64,000 nucleotides of DNA from Rhineura floridana (GCF_030035675.1 NC_084492.1:31804823-31868822), one strand, 5' to 3'. Positions 11,139 to 22,799 are shown, counted from the first letter of the stretch. A program made the numbers and translations. Notes: generated by a model not told the origin, from the letters alone.

Positions 11139-11525
11139 GTTTTCTTTCTCTCCCTCTCATAACACTAGAACTCAAGGAAGTTGGAAGATTGAGGGTAGGC
11201 AAAAACCCGGACTTCTTCACATAGCACATAGTTAAACTATGGAATTCACTCCCACGAGAGGCAGTGATGGTCACCAGGTTGGATGGCTTTAAAAGAGGGT
11301 TGGACAAATTCTTGAAGGATAAGACTATCAATGGCTACTAACCATAATGGCTGTTCTCTGCCTCCACTGTTGGTGGCAGTATGCTTCAGAATACCAGTTG
11401 CTGGGAAATGCAGGAGGGCTCCTGCTTGCGGGCTTCCCATGAACATCTGGTTGGCCACTGTGAGAACAGGATTCTGGATGAGAGTGGCCTTTGTCCTGAT
11501 GCAGCAGGCTGTTCTAATGTTCTCA
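11139..11525 (+). mobile_element. CR1-like LINE 3' end
   Basis: Same block order as 7078-7442: CATAGTTAAACTATGGAATT, GGCTTTAAAAGAGGGTTGGA, ATCTGGTTGGCCACTGTGAG. Confidence 0.65.
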
Positions 11526-12217
11526 ACCTACAACCTAACCTGTAATGAGTAAACTGGAATTTGTGCTGCTATTTCTCTGTGAGGGATAACAGTACAATTT
11601 TTGGTTCTCTAGATGATGCCTCTGACAGACCACAATACAAAGGAAAACATGGCCAGCAAGCCATGCATTAGGCAATTGCCTGGACAAATCCTTTAACTCT
11701 CCCAGAGTGGGGAAACAGGAAGTGCAACATCATTAAAGAGCTACTTCCTGTTGCAAAGTGTTGAAGACACACAGAACTCTGGACTGGACTTAAAAAGTCT
11801 CTTATGTGAGATCAGTGAATCCAGAAATTTTTCATTTTTTAAAGGTCTCTCACAGAACAGAGAAGATTTATGGGAAGAACTCTGGAAGAACTTACCAAAA
11901 AATTGTCACTATTAAAGAAGCTCAATGCTGTTAACGCTGCTCCCCTGTGAAAAGAGAGAGTGCCAAATCATTGGAGTCTGTTTTCTCCATTCAGTGTGTT
12001 AGGCATATACACAGATAATTCCTAATGGCAATGAGGTTCTTAAGTCTCTCCTGTACAGCAAAGAGAAAGAGAAAATCTTTTGTGCCCATCACATGGAAGA
12101 GGGATCATACCAGAGGAAGAAAATAAAACTTTCTCTCCCTGTGCCTAAGGAGCAGTTAATATCCACTGACTCTTTCAATATGCCACCTAATCACCACTGG
12201 CCAGCTAATATTCAGTG
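11526..12217. other. Intergenic, no repeat recognised
   Basis: About 690 bp without a supported gene or element. Confidence 0.4.
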
Positions 12218-12232
12218 TTTAAGAAACTAACT

Positions 12233-12418
12233 AGAGAGACAGTGTGGTGTAGTGGTTAAGGTGTTGGACTATGACCTGGGAGACCAGGGTTCCAATCCCC
12301 ACATAGCCATGAAGCTCACTGGGTGACCTTGGGCCAGTCACTGCCTCTCAGCCTCATGAAAACCCTATTCTTAGGCTTGCCATAAGTCGGAATCGACTTG
12401 AAGGCAGTACATTTAAAT
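12233..12418 (+). mobile_element. Sauria SINE, complete, with 15-bp target duplication
   Basis: tRNA-like head GTGGTGTAGTGGTTAAGGTG, B box GGTTCCAATCCC, and Bov-B-type tail CATAAGTCGGAATCGACTTG followed by AAGGCAGTACATTTA. Flanked by identical TTTAAGAAACTAACT at 12218-12232 and 12419-12433. The copy lacks part of the usual middle block. Confidence 0.9.
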
Positions 12419-12433
12419 TTTAAGAAACTAACT

Positions 12434-14042
12434 GGAGCACAGCAGAGAGGGAGGGTGTGAAACAGCTGGAGAATTTTGCTCTTCCACCAGCTGTGTGAAT
12501 TTTTGCACAGTGCATCTCATATTTTAGAGGATCATATGAGCCACTGGAATTATACTTTGAAGCCTCTATTCTTGGTGCTAAGGAACCAATAAAAAGTGAC
12601 TCGAAAGGAAATATTATTTCCTTAAGCAGATTTTCTTTTCTTTTAAAAATGATGGTATTAATATCCTGTTCTAAGCTGAGCTGCCTGCTATTGTGAAGTT
12701 TTTTCTTTCCCTTTGACTTCCTGTCAACTAAGTTGGCAGGGATGTTTCTACTGAAATGTGGATCTGAAAAAGAATCCGGCATGTTCTCACAACCATCTGC
12801 TCTCAGGGAGGGACTTTGGCTCAGTGGCAGATTGCATGGGGAAGTTCTTAGATTCCATCCGTTACATTCTGAAGCTGACCAAGTCATCACAGCACTTAAA
12901 GCAAATATAATCCAGAAAAATGTCAAAATCAGGGCAGCTTCCAGAATCATTGAGAACTCACCCCGATTTGTTTGCACAAAGTTTGTGGGGAGGTTAGATG
13001 ACAGTGACTATTTATTGAGTGTTCATTCTGATTTATTTGTGGGGCATTATACAACGTTGTGTCAAGCAAGTGTTATCCCACATGTCCTGGCGCACTTTCC
13101 TGTCGCTTTCCGTATTGCAAAAAGTCTGATTTATTAATTAAATTAATTGTGCAACCTGAATTTGGCAGTATGTGATAGAATCTCATCTGAAAATGGTTAC
13201 AGTTTAGAAGTGCCCCGGGGTCTAGAAGACAGGAGAGACAAATTATTGTCAGTGCCTTACTAAGACATTTTGCAGCCTGAAGCAAACCCTAAATGATCCC
13301 TTACCTTCTGCTAGGACCAACACTGCAAAAAGTCTTGTTGCACTATTTAGACACTATCTCTAGCTATCATATAGCCATCTTCTACCTCTTCCACCACCGG
13401 TCAATTCACACTTGCACATAACAGGACTGGCTCTCAAAAAAATATTATATACAGATAGAAGCAGCTCCCTCGGGGTGGTGGAATAGCTGTTCTGCTGACT
13501 TCTCAGCAGACACGTTGCTGGGTGAGGGAGGGGCAAGGCAGTAGGGAGACTGGTGCAGTGCACATGCACCAGTGGAGCCAGTCTGGCTCTCTTGCTGGTG
13601 CAATTCCACCATGCTGACCTTCCCGCTGCCTCACCTCTTCCTCCCAATAAGCAACAGGGAGCTACCTGCTGGTAAGTTAGCATAGCAGCTCCATCCCATC
13701 CAGTGAGTTGCTTCTGGAGGTAGTGTTTCTTTGTTATTTGTTTCAATAAACTTTCTTCTAAGTTTCCACTGTCATTTTTGTAACATATGTACCATACCGC
13801 CCATGCACCCCACCCCTGCTTAGATAAAGGATGAATGTTAGGCTGCATTAACAGAAGCATAGTTTCCAAATTGCTTGACGTACTAGTTCGCTGCTATACT
13901 TGCCATCACTCATCCACAGCAAATGCCACATTTCTGCATATTTCATCCCCAAGTATTCTGTAACTGCTACATTGGCTATGATACCCTTTAATTCACATCA
14001 GATAGAGATGGGGAGAAATACTTCCTGAAACAATATGTGCTA
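12434..14042. other. Intergenic, mostly unrecognised sequence
   Basis: 1.6 kb with no supported gene. Open frames of 185 and 169 codons on minus have no family features. Part of 12790-12880 may be a very old SINE (GGCTCAGTGGCAGATTGCAT). Confidence 0.4.
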
Positions 14043-14304
14043 TAGGGATGGCTGAGAAATTCAATTCAGTTCACATTTAAAGCCATATTTACCAAATTTG
14101 CACTTTCTGAAACAATATAACCAAAACACGGTCATCCTTTGAAATTTGCACTTCTCCAAATTTTGCGATGCAATTTTCCAACCAAGAATATTTACAAAAA
14201 TGCATAGATTAGGGGAAAGTGTGCACAAATGTGGTCAACTGTACTTAAGGCTGGAAAAAGTAGAGACTGAGAGAAAAGAAAATTGGCGCATTCATCTATC
14301 TCTA
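14043..14304 (-). mobile_element. hAT-like element, 440-bp family, internally deleted copy
   Basis: Starts TAGGGATGGCTGAGAAATTC and ends CATCTATCTCTA (degenerate terminus). About 180 bp of the middle is missing. Confidence 0.65.
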
Positions 14305-15131
14305 ACATCAGAGCCTCTGAAGATGGCAGAATCCAGGACACTTGCTTTAAAACTCAAATATCTCTGTTACATTAGCCACTGTTTTAAATATATGCTTAAA
14401 CTGCATCTTTCCATGATCCAGAACAAGGTTCTCTTCCAGAGTGGTCAAAGAAAAGAAAGCGAGCTTTGACAAACAAACTAGCCATTCTTCTTGACTATAT
14501 ATATATTTTGGGTTGTTGGATACACACATGAAGTTTTCATGCGACAAAGGTGAAAGAGAAAACAGAACAGAACAAAAGTACTGAGCTGTCATCCCTTGAA
14601 GCAATCAGTCAAGTCCCTCGTCATTTTGATAGAGTCTCCTGAGGCATTTTATCCACCTCCCCGAGTTTTATCAGAGAAGGAATTGGTGAAATCTTTAACG
14701 TTTCTTCTTTCGTCTCCCCTCCCCACCTACTTCCTTACACAGCCTTAATCTCTTTTACATCTGCGTTGGACTCCAGGAAAGCAAGGAAGGGTAAAAAAAA
14801 TCCACGAAAGGATCAATCCACTGCAAGGCAGTAGGAAAGCTATTTAGGACAGTGCTGAAATAACACTTGTCCAATTCCTGACAGATTTCAGTACAAGGAG
14901 CTTTGGAAGAAGATGGGGGGGGGGAGACAAAGAACATGAGGTAATCTGAGGGGTTTTTTATTCTTTCTTTCAAATTCCCTCTTGGTATATTTCTGAAACT
15001 GTACATATATGGATTTTTGGAAATATTTAGATGAAACAGCTGGATATTACAAGGGAGCGGTCTCTTATACTTAGTCTCTTGATATCACTGAGTTAATGCT
15101 TATAGATTTTTGCTCTCTCTCCCTTCAGATT
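14305..15131. other. Intergenic, no repeat recognised
   Basis: AT-rich 830 bp without a supported gene. Confidence 0.4.
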
Positions 15132-15245
15132 TGTGGTGCCTTCCAGATATGGCTGTACTCCAACTCCCATCAGCCATCATCACCAATGGCTAAGGATCCT
15201 GGATGCTGCCGTCCCACCACCCTTGGAGGGCACCATGTTGACTAT
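15132..15245. repeat. Short hairpin interspersed repeat
   Basis: Inverted ends GGTGCCTTCCAGATATGG and CTTGGAGGGCACCATGTTG, with CCAACTCCCATCAGCC in the left arm. The right arm is diverged. Confidence 0.6.
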
Positions 15246-16720
15246 CTCTGACATACATTTACCAGTGAAAAACAAAGCTAACCTGCTTTTAAACTATTGT
15301 TTTAGTTCTATGTAAATGCATGCAGATTTGATGAATTAATGGGTTGGTTAAAAACCAGTTGCGGCCAGCAGGGTGGCACAGGCAGGATTGCATTGCTGAC
15401 CTGGCTTCCCAGCTTTGTGCATCGCTGCTGGTTACCGAGAGGGGGTGGGAGAGGGGCAAGGCAGTGGGGAGCTAAGTGGGGTGTAGGCCCAGCAGCGGGA
15501 ACCTCAGCTTGGCTCTGCCTCTCCCTCTTGGTAAGAGGCATTGGGAAGCCAGATCAGTAACACATCCCTACAGGACGCTACTGGTTAAAACTCATTTGAG
15601 CAATCCAACTTGCAGGTGGCTGGTGGAAGCATAGCCGGCAGAGGTACAGCTGGTGGAAGGGGCTGCCGCATCCAGCTGCCATTTGGAGGCCTCTTAGCTG
15701 AGAGGATACTGGCTGTTCCGGCAGGATGTGGTGGAAGATACAAAAAACATGTTTGCCTCCGCCATCCCTTTTCCTGCCGTACCGGCTGCCATGATGGAAT
15801 TGGATATCGAGTAAGTCCCCCCCCCAGACCCTTCTCTGACATTCCCCCAGAATGTCCCTTTTGCAGGCTTTCTGCCAGCTTCTGCCCGCTCCCCTTATCC
15901 TGAGGTGGGCTTTCCCAGTGGACCTCCAGCTGAGCTGGGATGAGGGACTTTTGATGACCTAGCCAGGCTAAGCCTGGCTGAGCCAGGATCCAGCTAGCTC
16001 AGGTGGTGTAAACAACTGTTGGATTGCTCCCTAAGGCTACAACCCTAAATGTACTTACTATGGAGTTATCCCCCTGAACGCATTGTGACCTGCGCCCCAG
16101 TAAGCTGGATTGTACTCTTGTTTTTCTTGAATCAGGCGATAGTCCTAAATGAATAATAAAGATGAACCCTAAAATGGGACTCGTGTCTGCATAGATCAGA
16201 TTGCAAATCTAGTTTTAAGACAGACACACTAAAGCTGGGCCCATAATGCCATCAACGGAACAACAGAACACCACTTCATCATTTTAACTGGGCTCAAAGT
16301 AGCTATACATTTGTCCCTGATGCTGTTAGATCATAATCTGGCAAAAGCATTGAAAACTCTGAAAATCTAAGGAGAATATTTTTTATTTCCCAAGCCATCT
16401 ATCAGATCAGGCAGTAATTGCACTTGGGGGGGACATGGGGTAGAATTAAACTTTTCAGGATTGCCTATTTGAATCAAAACCAACCACATAATTTCCTCTT
16501 TTGTAACCAGCCCAGAAGACTAAAAGTCTTTTTCTAAAAAAAGCATTTCATAGAAATTGTGATTCAGTCATGAGAAAAGTTAGACTAGGGATCGACAAAT
16601 CTATCAATTTTGGATTGAAAAGGAACATCAAAAATAATGTTTCTGTTTATTTCCTTAGAAGAATAATGATGTTAATTTGTGCAGCAACTAAAGGAAGAAC
16701 AGAATACCCCCTTACAATAG
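15246..16720. other. Intergenic, GC-moderate, mostly unrecognised
   Basis: 1.5 kb without a supported gene. 15340-15560 and 15600-15900 are GC-richer with overlapping open frames on both strands. A short CCCATTGA-type repeat fragment lies at about 16030-16110. Confidence 0.35.
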
Positions 16721-17110
16721 AGGTAGCCAATGTGGTGCCCTCCAGATGTTGTTGGATTACAACTCCAGCACTTTGAACATGGCCTGGTAGCTAATGGGCA
16801 GCCAGTGCAATTCTTTCAGTAGTGAGTCGTGCTGAGAGTTAGGTTAGCAACTGGTCCAAAGTTACCCAGTGAACTTTAAAGTCAAGTGGTGCTTTGAACT
16901 CCCATTTAAGTTCAACACTCTAACGGCATCAGCTTCCTAATCCTTACAACAATCTTGGAAGGCAGGTGGGTGTTGTCCTTTCCAAATGGTGGGGAGAGGG
17001 ATAGTTGCCAAGAGAGTGGTTTGCTTAAGGTCACTTTCTGAGTTCATGGCAGCAGTGAAATTTACCACACTACACTACACCAGCTAGAGGCCCCTAACTG
17101 ATGGCTGGCT
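16721..17110 (+). mobile_element. Hairpin half and CR1/L2- or MIR-like fragments
   Basis: 16721-16772 is a single hairpin-repeat arm. 16775-16860 resembles a LINE stretch (GGGCAGCCAGTGCAATTCTT). 16906-17110 has MIR/L2-like blocks (AAGGTCACTTTCTGAGTTCA). All diverged. Confidence 0.4.
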
Positions 17111-17551
17111 GGGATCAAACATCAGTTCTTGACAGCGATCCTTTCTTCCACTGAGACTAATCTCCTAGATTTCCAGAGTTCAGTTTGAGCCAGCTGTTCT
17201 TCATCCAGGAGCTAATCTCTTTCATGCCCTGAGAAATCTGGAAGACAGTACTAGCTTGTGTTGGATATTAAGGATATATATATTTCTATATATGTATATA
17301 TAAAATATCCTGGAGGAAATTTGACTTGGCATATCATTGGCAGTCACAGGCCATATCATTCATGTTAGCTGCAATGGTTTGTATAAGTTAAACAGATTGG
17401 CTGGGAGTTATGTTGGAGAATTGGTGAGGTCTTTGACACAAGAGCCAGGTTCTTGAGAATAGATTTGCTCTGCTTGGGCAATAGATATATATATATTTCA
17501 GCACTGTCTGTTTAGTGCAAGCTGCAAATTTAAAAACCGTTTCTTGAAGAG

Positions 17552-17947
17552 CAGGGTTGGGGAACCTTTTTAAGTATGAGGGCCGCATTCCCTTCTGAGA
17601 AACATTTCCGGGGCCACGTGCCACTGGTGGGCGGAGCCAGAGGCAAAAGTGGGTGGGGAAATTAATGTAAAACTTCTTTGTCCAGGAGGCTAAATTTGAC
17701 ACATACTCACATCCCGCTCTCTGTGCTCCATCTAGGCAAGCAAAAGGCATTACCAGAGTTCAACAACACATTCCATCTAGACAAATACACTCTGACAGGA
17801 TGCAAAGCAGGGCCATTGGGGGACGTAACCCAGGGAGGGGATATGTGTCTGGGCGAGGGGGTATGGTGCAGTGTTGGGAGAATCACAAGGGCCATGTAGA
17901 AATGCCCAGAGGCCACATTTAGCCTTCTAAGCCTGAGTTTCCCCAGA
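17552..17947. mobile_element. hAT-like element of the GGGGAACC family
   Basis: Begins CAGGGTTGGGGAACC, has GGTGGGCGGAGCCAGAGGC inside, and ends GAGTTTCCCCAG. Related copies at 22800, 34040, 40781 and 42543 share internal blocks such as CTCTGATAATGCCTC and ACTGTACAAAG. Confidence 0.6.
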
Positions 17948-18080
17948 GCTATAGAGCAACACCACCTAAAATGAATATGTTCTAGCATGGTTTGAGAAAT
18001 GCAGACTGTTTTCATGCAGTAGCAAATGAACACACACAATTTATATCCCACCTTTCAGAATACTAATCCTTTCGAAAACA

Positions 18081-18240
18081 ATTTTTAATTATATTTATAC
18101 CCTGCCTTTCTTTTCATGATAGAAACCCAAGGCGGCCTACATATGGTTCCCAGGCGGCCTCCCATCCAGGCACTGACCATACCTGACCCTGCTTAGCTGT
18201 AGCAGGGTGCTGGCCTCATGTGCCCTCAGACCAAAGCCTG
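18081..18240 (-). mobile_element. 5S-like SINE with a LINE (L2/CR1-type) tail
   Basis: The minus strand reads AGCTAAGCAGGGTCAGG and CTGGATGGGAGGCCGCC, the 5S rRNA box A to box C region (18151-18197), followed by AGGCAGGGTATAAATATAAT. The tail differs from the Bov-B-tailed copy at 4891. Confidence 0.65.
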
Positions 18241-18254
18241 AGACCAATGTAAAC

Positions 18255-18315
18255 AAAAACAATGAAGAGTCTTGCGGCACCTGTTAAAAACTAATAATTT
18301 TATTATGGCATACAC
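18255..18315 (-). repeat. Interspersed repeat fragment related to 56130-56345
   Basis: Contains AAGAGTCTTGCGGCACCTG and TTTTATTATGGCATACACTTT, blocks also seen in IRX3 intron 3. Confidence 0.5.
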
Positions 18316-18463
18316 TTTTGGGAACTTTTGGGAACTGCAGCTTTTTGTGGGAACAATTAGTTGTGAGGAGGAAACAGAGGAATTGTCAGGATGCATTTCA
18401 AGGAAAGGGTCAAGCTCTTCCTTCCCTCTTGCTCTTTCTCTGCTCCCGATTTCTGCCTGTAGC

Positions 18464-18605
18464 ACAGGATGGGAAACATATGGCCCTCCAGATATTGCTG
18501 TGCTGAAACTCCCATCATCTCTGACCATTGGCCATGACGGCTGGGGCAGATTGGAGATGGAGTTCAACAACTTTTGGAGGGCCACAGGTTTCTTACTCTT
18601 GATGT
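18464..18605. repeat. Short hairpin interspersed repeat
   Basis: Starts CAGGATGGGAAACATATGGC, with central GGCCATGACGGCTGGGGC and inverted ACTCCCATC and GATGGAGTT arms. Confidence 0.65.
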
Positions 18606-19206
18606 AGCAGCTGCTTAAAAAAAAAAGAAAATCCAAGAGGAAGTTACACAGAATCCCGTGAAACATGTCACCCTCAGCCACAGATACTTCATTTCCATCA
18701 GTGTAGAGACTTGTGCAGATGGACATGCAATCCTGACCGGTGCCACCAGATTCCATCATCACCCCTAGCAAGTACTAAACACATAAGAAACACCTGTTGT
18801 ATTTTTATTGTGCATGATTGGTAGGTTCAGCTACACCCTGGAGCATTTGAATAGCAGAATGCTTCCATGCACACTTATTAGTTCAGGACAGTGAGTGGCA
18901 AAATCATGGGTTCAAAGTTGGCAAGTTAGACGTGAAATCTAGGCACGGGTGGGGACCAACTCAGCCTTCTGGTCTGGGGCATTAAGGAGGTACATTCATA
19001 TGGCCATCCTCATCAAGAACACAGTGCATTGGCTTGAAACCATAACACATTGGCCACAATCCAAAATTAAGCACTGAAATAAATGGGACTCAGTGTGTTT
19101 TACTTTACATTGTAATGTGGATGAAAGGATGCTGTGATGTCTATCAATTCACTGATTGCAGATTTTATTAAGGCTAGTCAGTTGTCCCCTTATTTCCTCA
19201 CTGTTC
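18606..19206. other. Intergenic, no repeat recognised
   Basis: 600 bp without a supported gene or clear element. Confidence 0.4.
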
Positions 19207-19549
19207 CATGCACGTTCCTCTCAAACATAAAGAACAACACTTCTGGCATAGACCAAAGGCCTATCTAACCCAACATTTTGTTCTTACAGTGTCCAACCAG
19301 GTGCCTATGGGAAGCCCACAAGCAATACCTGACTGCAAGAGTGCTCTACCCACTTGTGATCCCCAGCAACTGGTGTTCAGATGCCTACTGTCTCCAGTAT
19401 CAGAGGCAGTACACAACCATAATGACTAGTAGCCACTGATAGCCTAAATCTCCATTAATTTGTCTACTGTCATTTTAAAGCTATCCAACTTGGCGGCCAT
19501 CACTCTATTTTTTGGTAGAAAATTCCATTGTTTTAACTATGTGCTGTGT
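19207..19549 (-). mobile_element. CR1-like LINE 3' end
   Basis: Reverse-complement counterpart of 7078-7442: GTGCCTATGGGAAGCCCACA, TTTAAAGCTATCCAACTTGG, TTTTAACTATGTGCTGTGTG. It ends exactly at the palindrome 19550-19710. Confidence 0.65.
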
Positions 19550-19710
19550 GAAGATGCCAGAGGCTGAATGGAAGAGGACAACTATCTTAGATAGGTCTGT
19601 ATTGTTATATGGTCAAGGGCATAGGCTTGTAGCCATTGCCCTTGACCACTTAACAATAACTTTTTCTATCTAGGATGGTTGTTCTCTTCCATTCAGCCTA
19701 CAGCATCTTC
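19550..19710. repeat. 161-bp palindrome
   Basis: Arms of about 70 bp around a spacer of about 15 bp. GAAGATGCCAGAGGCTGAAT pairs with ATTCAGCCTACAGCATCTTC, and GGTCAAGGGCA pairs with TGCCCTTGACC. Confidence 0.8.
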
Positions 19711-20436
19711 ATAATGGATTATAGCCATTATACACAAAGTAGTTTTGTCTGGTGGGATTGAGGAAAGTGCTAGGCTGATAGGATTATATACTCCACTATA
19801 TGGGTCAGTAAAGTGCCCTCTCCACATTTACAATAGCTATTTGTTATTGTGTTTTGGAAGTAGGTGTAGTGAAAAGAGGGAAAACCAATGTGCCATATTT
19901 TATTTTTGCTAGCTTGCAACATTTAAGTCAAGACTGGGTCTCCATGCATGGCATCACTTGATCCTTCCCCCTCAAGATGTTTGTGGCGTCACTGCCATGA
20001 TCTATCTTTCAGGCTGCTCTTTGAGGTTGATTGTTGTTATGGTGTCAACTCCACAGAAAGCAATATGGACAGAAGTGGAAAGGGAATTTGAGTAGTGGGA
20101 TGGCTGCAAATCGACACACAGTGTGAAAACCCTAAACAGCTAGATGTTTCTTCAAGGAGCAGAAGATCCGTCATGTCTCTTGCAAGTTCCTTGAACCTCT
20201 AAGCAGTTTCCTGCCGGTGTATCTCATAACTATCTCCTCTACGAAATACCATCTTTTTTTCCTTTCTGCAAGTGTCAATCTCACTTACTGGAGGATGACA
20301 TCAGCATTCTAGCAATACATGTGAAAAACAGGAACATTAAAAGAGGGCCTTCCTGAAGTAAATGTTTCCCATGGTTTACTTCTCAGTATTGAGGATAGTG
20401 ACATTACCCCCTTTTTTAACAGCCCCTGCTAGATCA
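19711..20436. other. Intergenic, no repeat recognised
   Basis: 730 bp without a supported gene. Confidence 0.4.
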
Positions 20437-20560
20437 AACTAAAGGTCCTCCAGATATTGCTGAACTACCATAAGCCCCAACAAGCATTGCTAATGACCAT
20501 GTATCGTGGGAGGTAGTTCAGCAAGACCTGGAGGGCCAAAGGTTCCCCACACCTGTTGGG
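20437..20560. repeat. Short hairpin interspersed repeat
   Basis: GGTCCTCCAGATATTGCTGA pairs with TTCAGCAAGACCTGGAGGGC; the terminal part is AGGTTCCCCACACCTG. Confidence 0.65.
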
Positions 20561-20702
20561 CAACATCCAGTTTCCAAGAATGGTCAACCCCCATGCATGG
20601 ATGGAAGCAATAGTTCTCTCCCATTGTTGCCTCCCAGTAACTAGTATTAAGAGGTATACTGCTTTTGGTCATGGAGATTTCATTCCTAAATACCATGGCT
20701 AA

Positions 20703-20795
20703 AAGAGCATAAGAAGAACCCTGCCAGATCAGACCAAAGATCCATCTAAGTCTAGTATAGTTTTCTACAGTGGCCAGTCAGATGCTTTGGGGAAT
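20703..20795 (-). mobile_element. CR1-like LINE extreme 3' end
   Basis: GAGCATAAGAAGAACCCTGC and CAGATCAGACCAAAGATCC match the inverted terminus of the CR1-like family. Confidence 0.5.
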
Positions 20796-20875
20796 ACATG
20801 AAATGGAGAGAGAAAGGAAAACAGCCCACAACAGTTCACAAATTAAAATTACCCAACACAGGCCCAAGTGAATAG

Positions 20876-21290
20876 GACAGACAGGGCCAGCACCGGACTG
20901 CAGCGACCCTCAAAAGTAGCGCTGGTGGCAATACAGAGGCATTGCCACCTACCGGGGGGCTTAAATAGACCCGGCCATGTTAGCACACTTGGTGCACATG
21001 TCTACTATAACCCAAGATGGTGGCAGGGGCATTTTGCTGCCTTGGGTGATGGCAAGCATGTGCACTCAGCGCACTGATTTGGCGACATGCCAGTGGCAGG
21101 AGGTGCATTGTCTGGGAGGGTTGCTCCCACTCTACAATCCATACCAGCATTGGGTTGCAGAGCACATGCTCTGCAACCCGATGCTAGTGTGGATTGTGGA
21201 ACAGGAGCTACACCCACTCAGTCCCAGGGGCCTCTGTCAACCACAAGGGCCCTGAGCCAGTGCCCGACCTGGCCACCCACTGGTGCTGGG
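20876..21290. mobile_element. hAT-like element related to 6559-6912, with 31-bp hairpin
   Basis: Ends AGGGCCAGCACCGG and CCACTGGTGCTGGGCT are inverted. Within it, 21134-21164 pairs with 21167-21197 at 28 of 31 positions. Confidence 0.6.
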
Positions 21291-21406
21291 CTTGAGGGCA
21301 GACTTTGCCTGACAACTAAAATAAAAATAAAAATGAAGGCACCAGATAGATCTTCCTTGGGAGAGAGCTTGGGACTCAGTTATAGAAAAAGGCACTCTCT
21401 CTTGGT

Positions 21407-21752
21407 CAGGGATGGGGGAGAAATTTGATTCATTCACATATAAAGGCAAACCTACCCAATTCACACCTTTTGAAACAATGTGACAATCCTTTGAAATTCG
21501 CACTTCTCTGAATTTTGCAATGCAGTTCTCCAGGCAAGGAATGTGTACAAAAATGCACATACTAGGATAAGGTGTGCATAAAAATGCATATTATAGTGAA
21601 AACAACTTACAAAAATGTATTATATTAGGGGAAATGACTTGCAAAAATGTGTCTATTAGCTAAAACTGCATACAAAATTATGTTTATTAGGAGAAATTTG
21701 CACTAAACGCTGGAGAATTGTCATGAGAATTTAAAAAAATGCAAAGTGACTT
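21407..21752 (-). mobile_element. hAT-like element, 440-bp family, truncated copy
   Basis: Begins CAGGGATGGGGGAGAAATTT. Blocks run in family order to TTACAGATCC, where LINE tail sequence follows. Confidence 0.7.
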
Positions 21753-21754
21753 AC

Positions 21755-21870
21755 AGATCCATACAATTATGGATTATGTGTGTTTTTGTAACCTGCTTAG
21801 AAACCACCTTGGCAATTAAGCCAATTTATGGTATATAAATGTAATCATTATTATCATCCTCTTACAAATA
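21755..21870 (+). mobile_element. LINE 3' tail fragment
   Basis: TTTTTGTAACCTGCTTAGAA then TTTATGGTATATAAATGTAA, a CR1/L2-type 3' end. Confidence 0.55.
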
Positions 21871-21906
21871 TATAACAAGAAATACAATGAGGACATATTA
21901 TTTTTA

Positions 21907-21930
21907 ATATATATATATATATATATATAT
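21907..21930. repeat. (TA)n microsatellite
   Basis: Twelve TA units. Confidence 0.9.
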
Positions 21931-22169
21931 TTAATTAGCAGATATTAACAAATCAATGGGGAATGGCAAAGAGTGTCTGACATTTTAGTGGAAAAGTTTC
22001 CAACCTGAAAAGATCTGTGTACATTGCAGTTACTTGAAACCAAATCTTTGGCCATCCTTGACCACAATCCATTTGAGGTCCCTGACCATATGAGGGGAGA
22101 GAAGCCCTTTGGTCTACCACAAAGTCATGCCTTTTGCAAAAGAAAAAAAAAGAGAGGGGGAAGTAATTT

Positions 22170-22510
22170 TTTTATGCAGGTGACAGTAGCCAAGGACTAA
22201 TTTGGACCGTGTGAAATTATTCCAAGTGGGAGAGACCAAGTCTAATGTAATAACTTGAATATGTTAATGATACCGAAGCTTTGACATGGTTCCAATTATC
22301 AGCCTTTTTAACTTGACCATCTTTTCAGAGGAGACGACAGATAATAGGAGGAAGTCAGATATGTTAAAAATATACTTACTTTTAATGGCAACGAGACACT
22401 TAACTTGTCAGCAAACCAATTATTAATCAGTTTAATGGACTTTTGCAAAGCCACTGCATCCCATTGATTGGGATTGGTTTACATTTCATGCATATGGAGG
22501 AAGGTTTTGT
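22170..22510. promoter_or_regulatory. Candidate conserved non-coding block
   Basis: Repeat-free, AT-rich, with several homeodomain-type motifs (GACTAATTTGG, CCAATTATCAG, AACCAATTATTAATCAGTTT). Inferred from composition only. Confidence 0.3.
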
Positions 22511-22799
22511 GGTTTTTTTTACTTGCTGTGGGATCCTAAATGCAAAAGAGATATCCAGGGTTGACATTATCAAGATACCATTTTAAGCAGTCATCTAGAA
22601 CTATAGGCAGTTCTCCAAGAGTTACGCTCTTGTCTGACATTTTTGTTGTTGGAAGAGAGACAGGGGTGTTTGCTACTGCAAAAATTGGAAGGGGTTTCTT
22701 CTATCCAATCGTTTCTTAGTACACAAGCTTCTCCTGTTTGAAAATCAGTACACTGAGGAAGGGTAGTCTAGTCTACAAGCAGCCAACTGAGAGGGCTAG

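Noticed and set aside
12420-12977. 185-codon open frame on minus
   Set aside because: No recognisable domain, no splice context, and no codon pattern distinct from noncoding AT-rich DNA. Also overlaps the right target duplication of a SINE.
13360-13869. 169-codon open frame on minus
   Set aside because: No family resemblance and ordinary intergenic composition.
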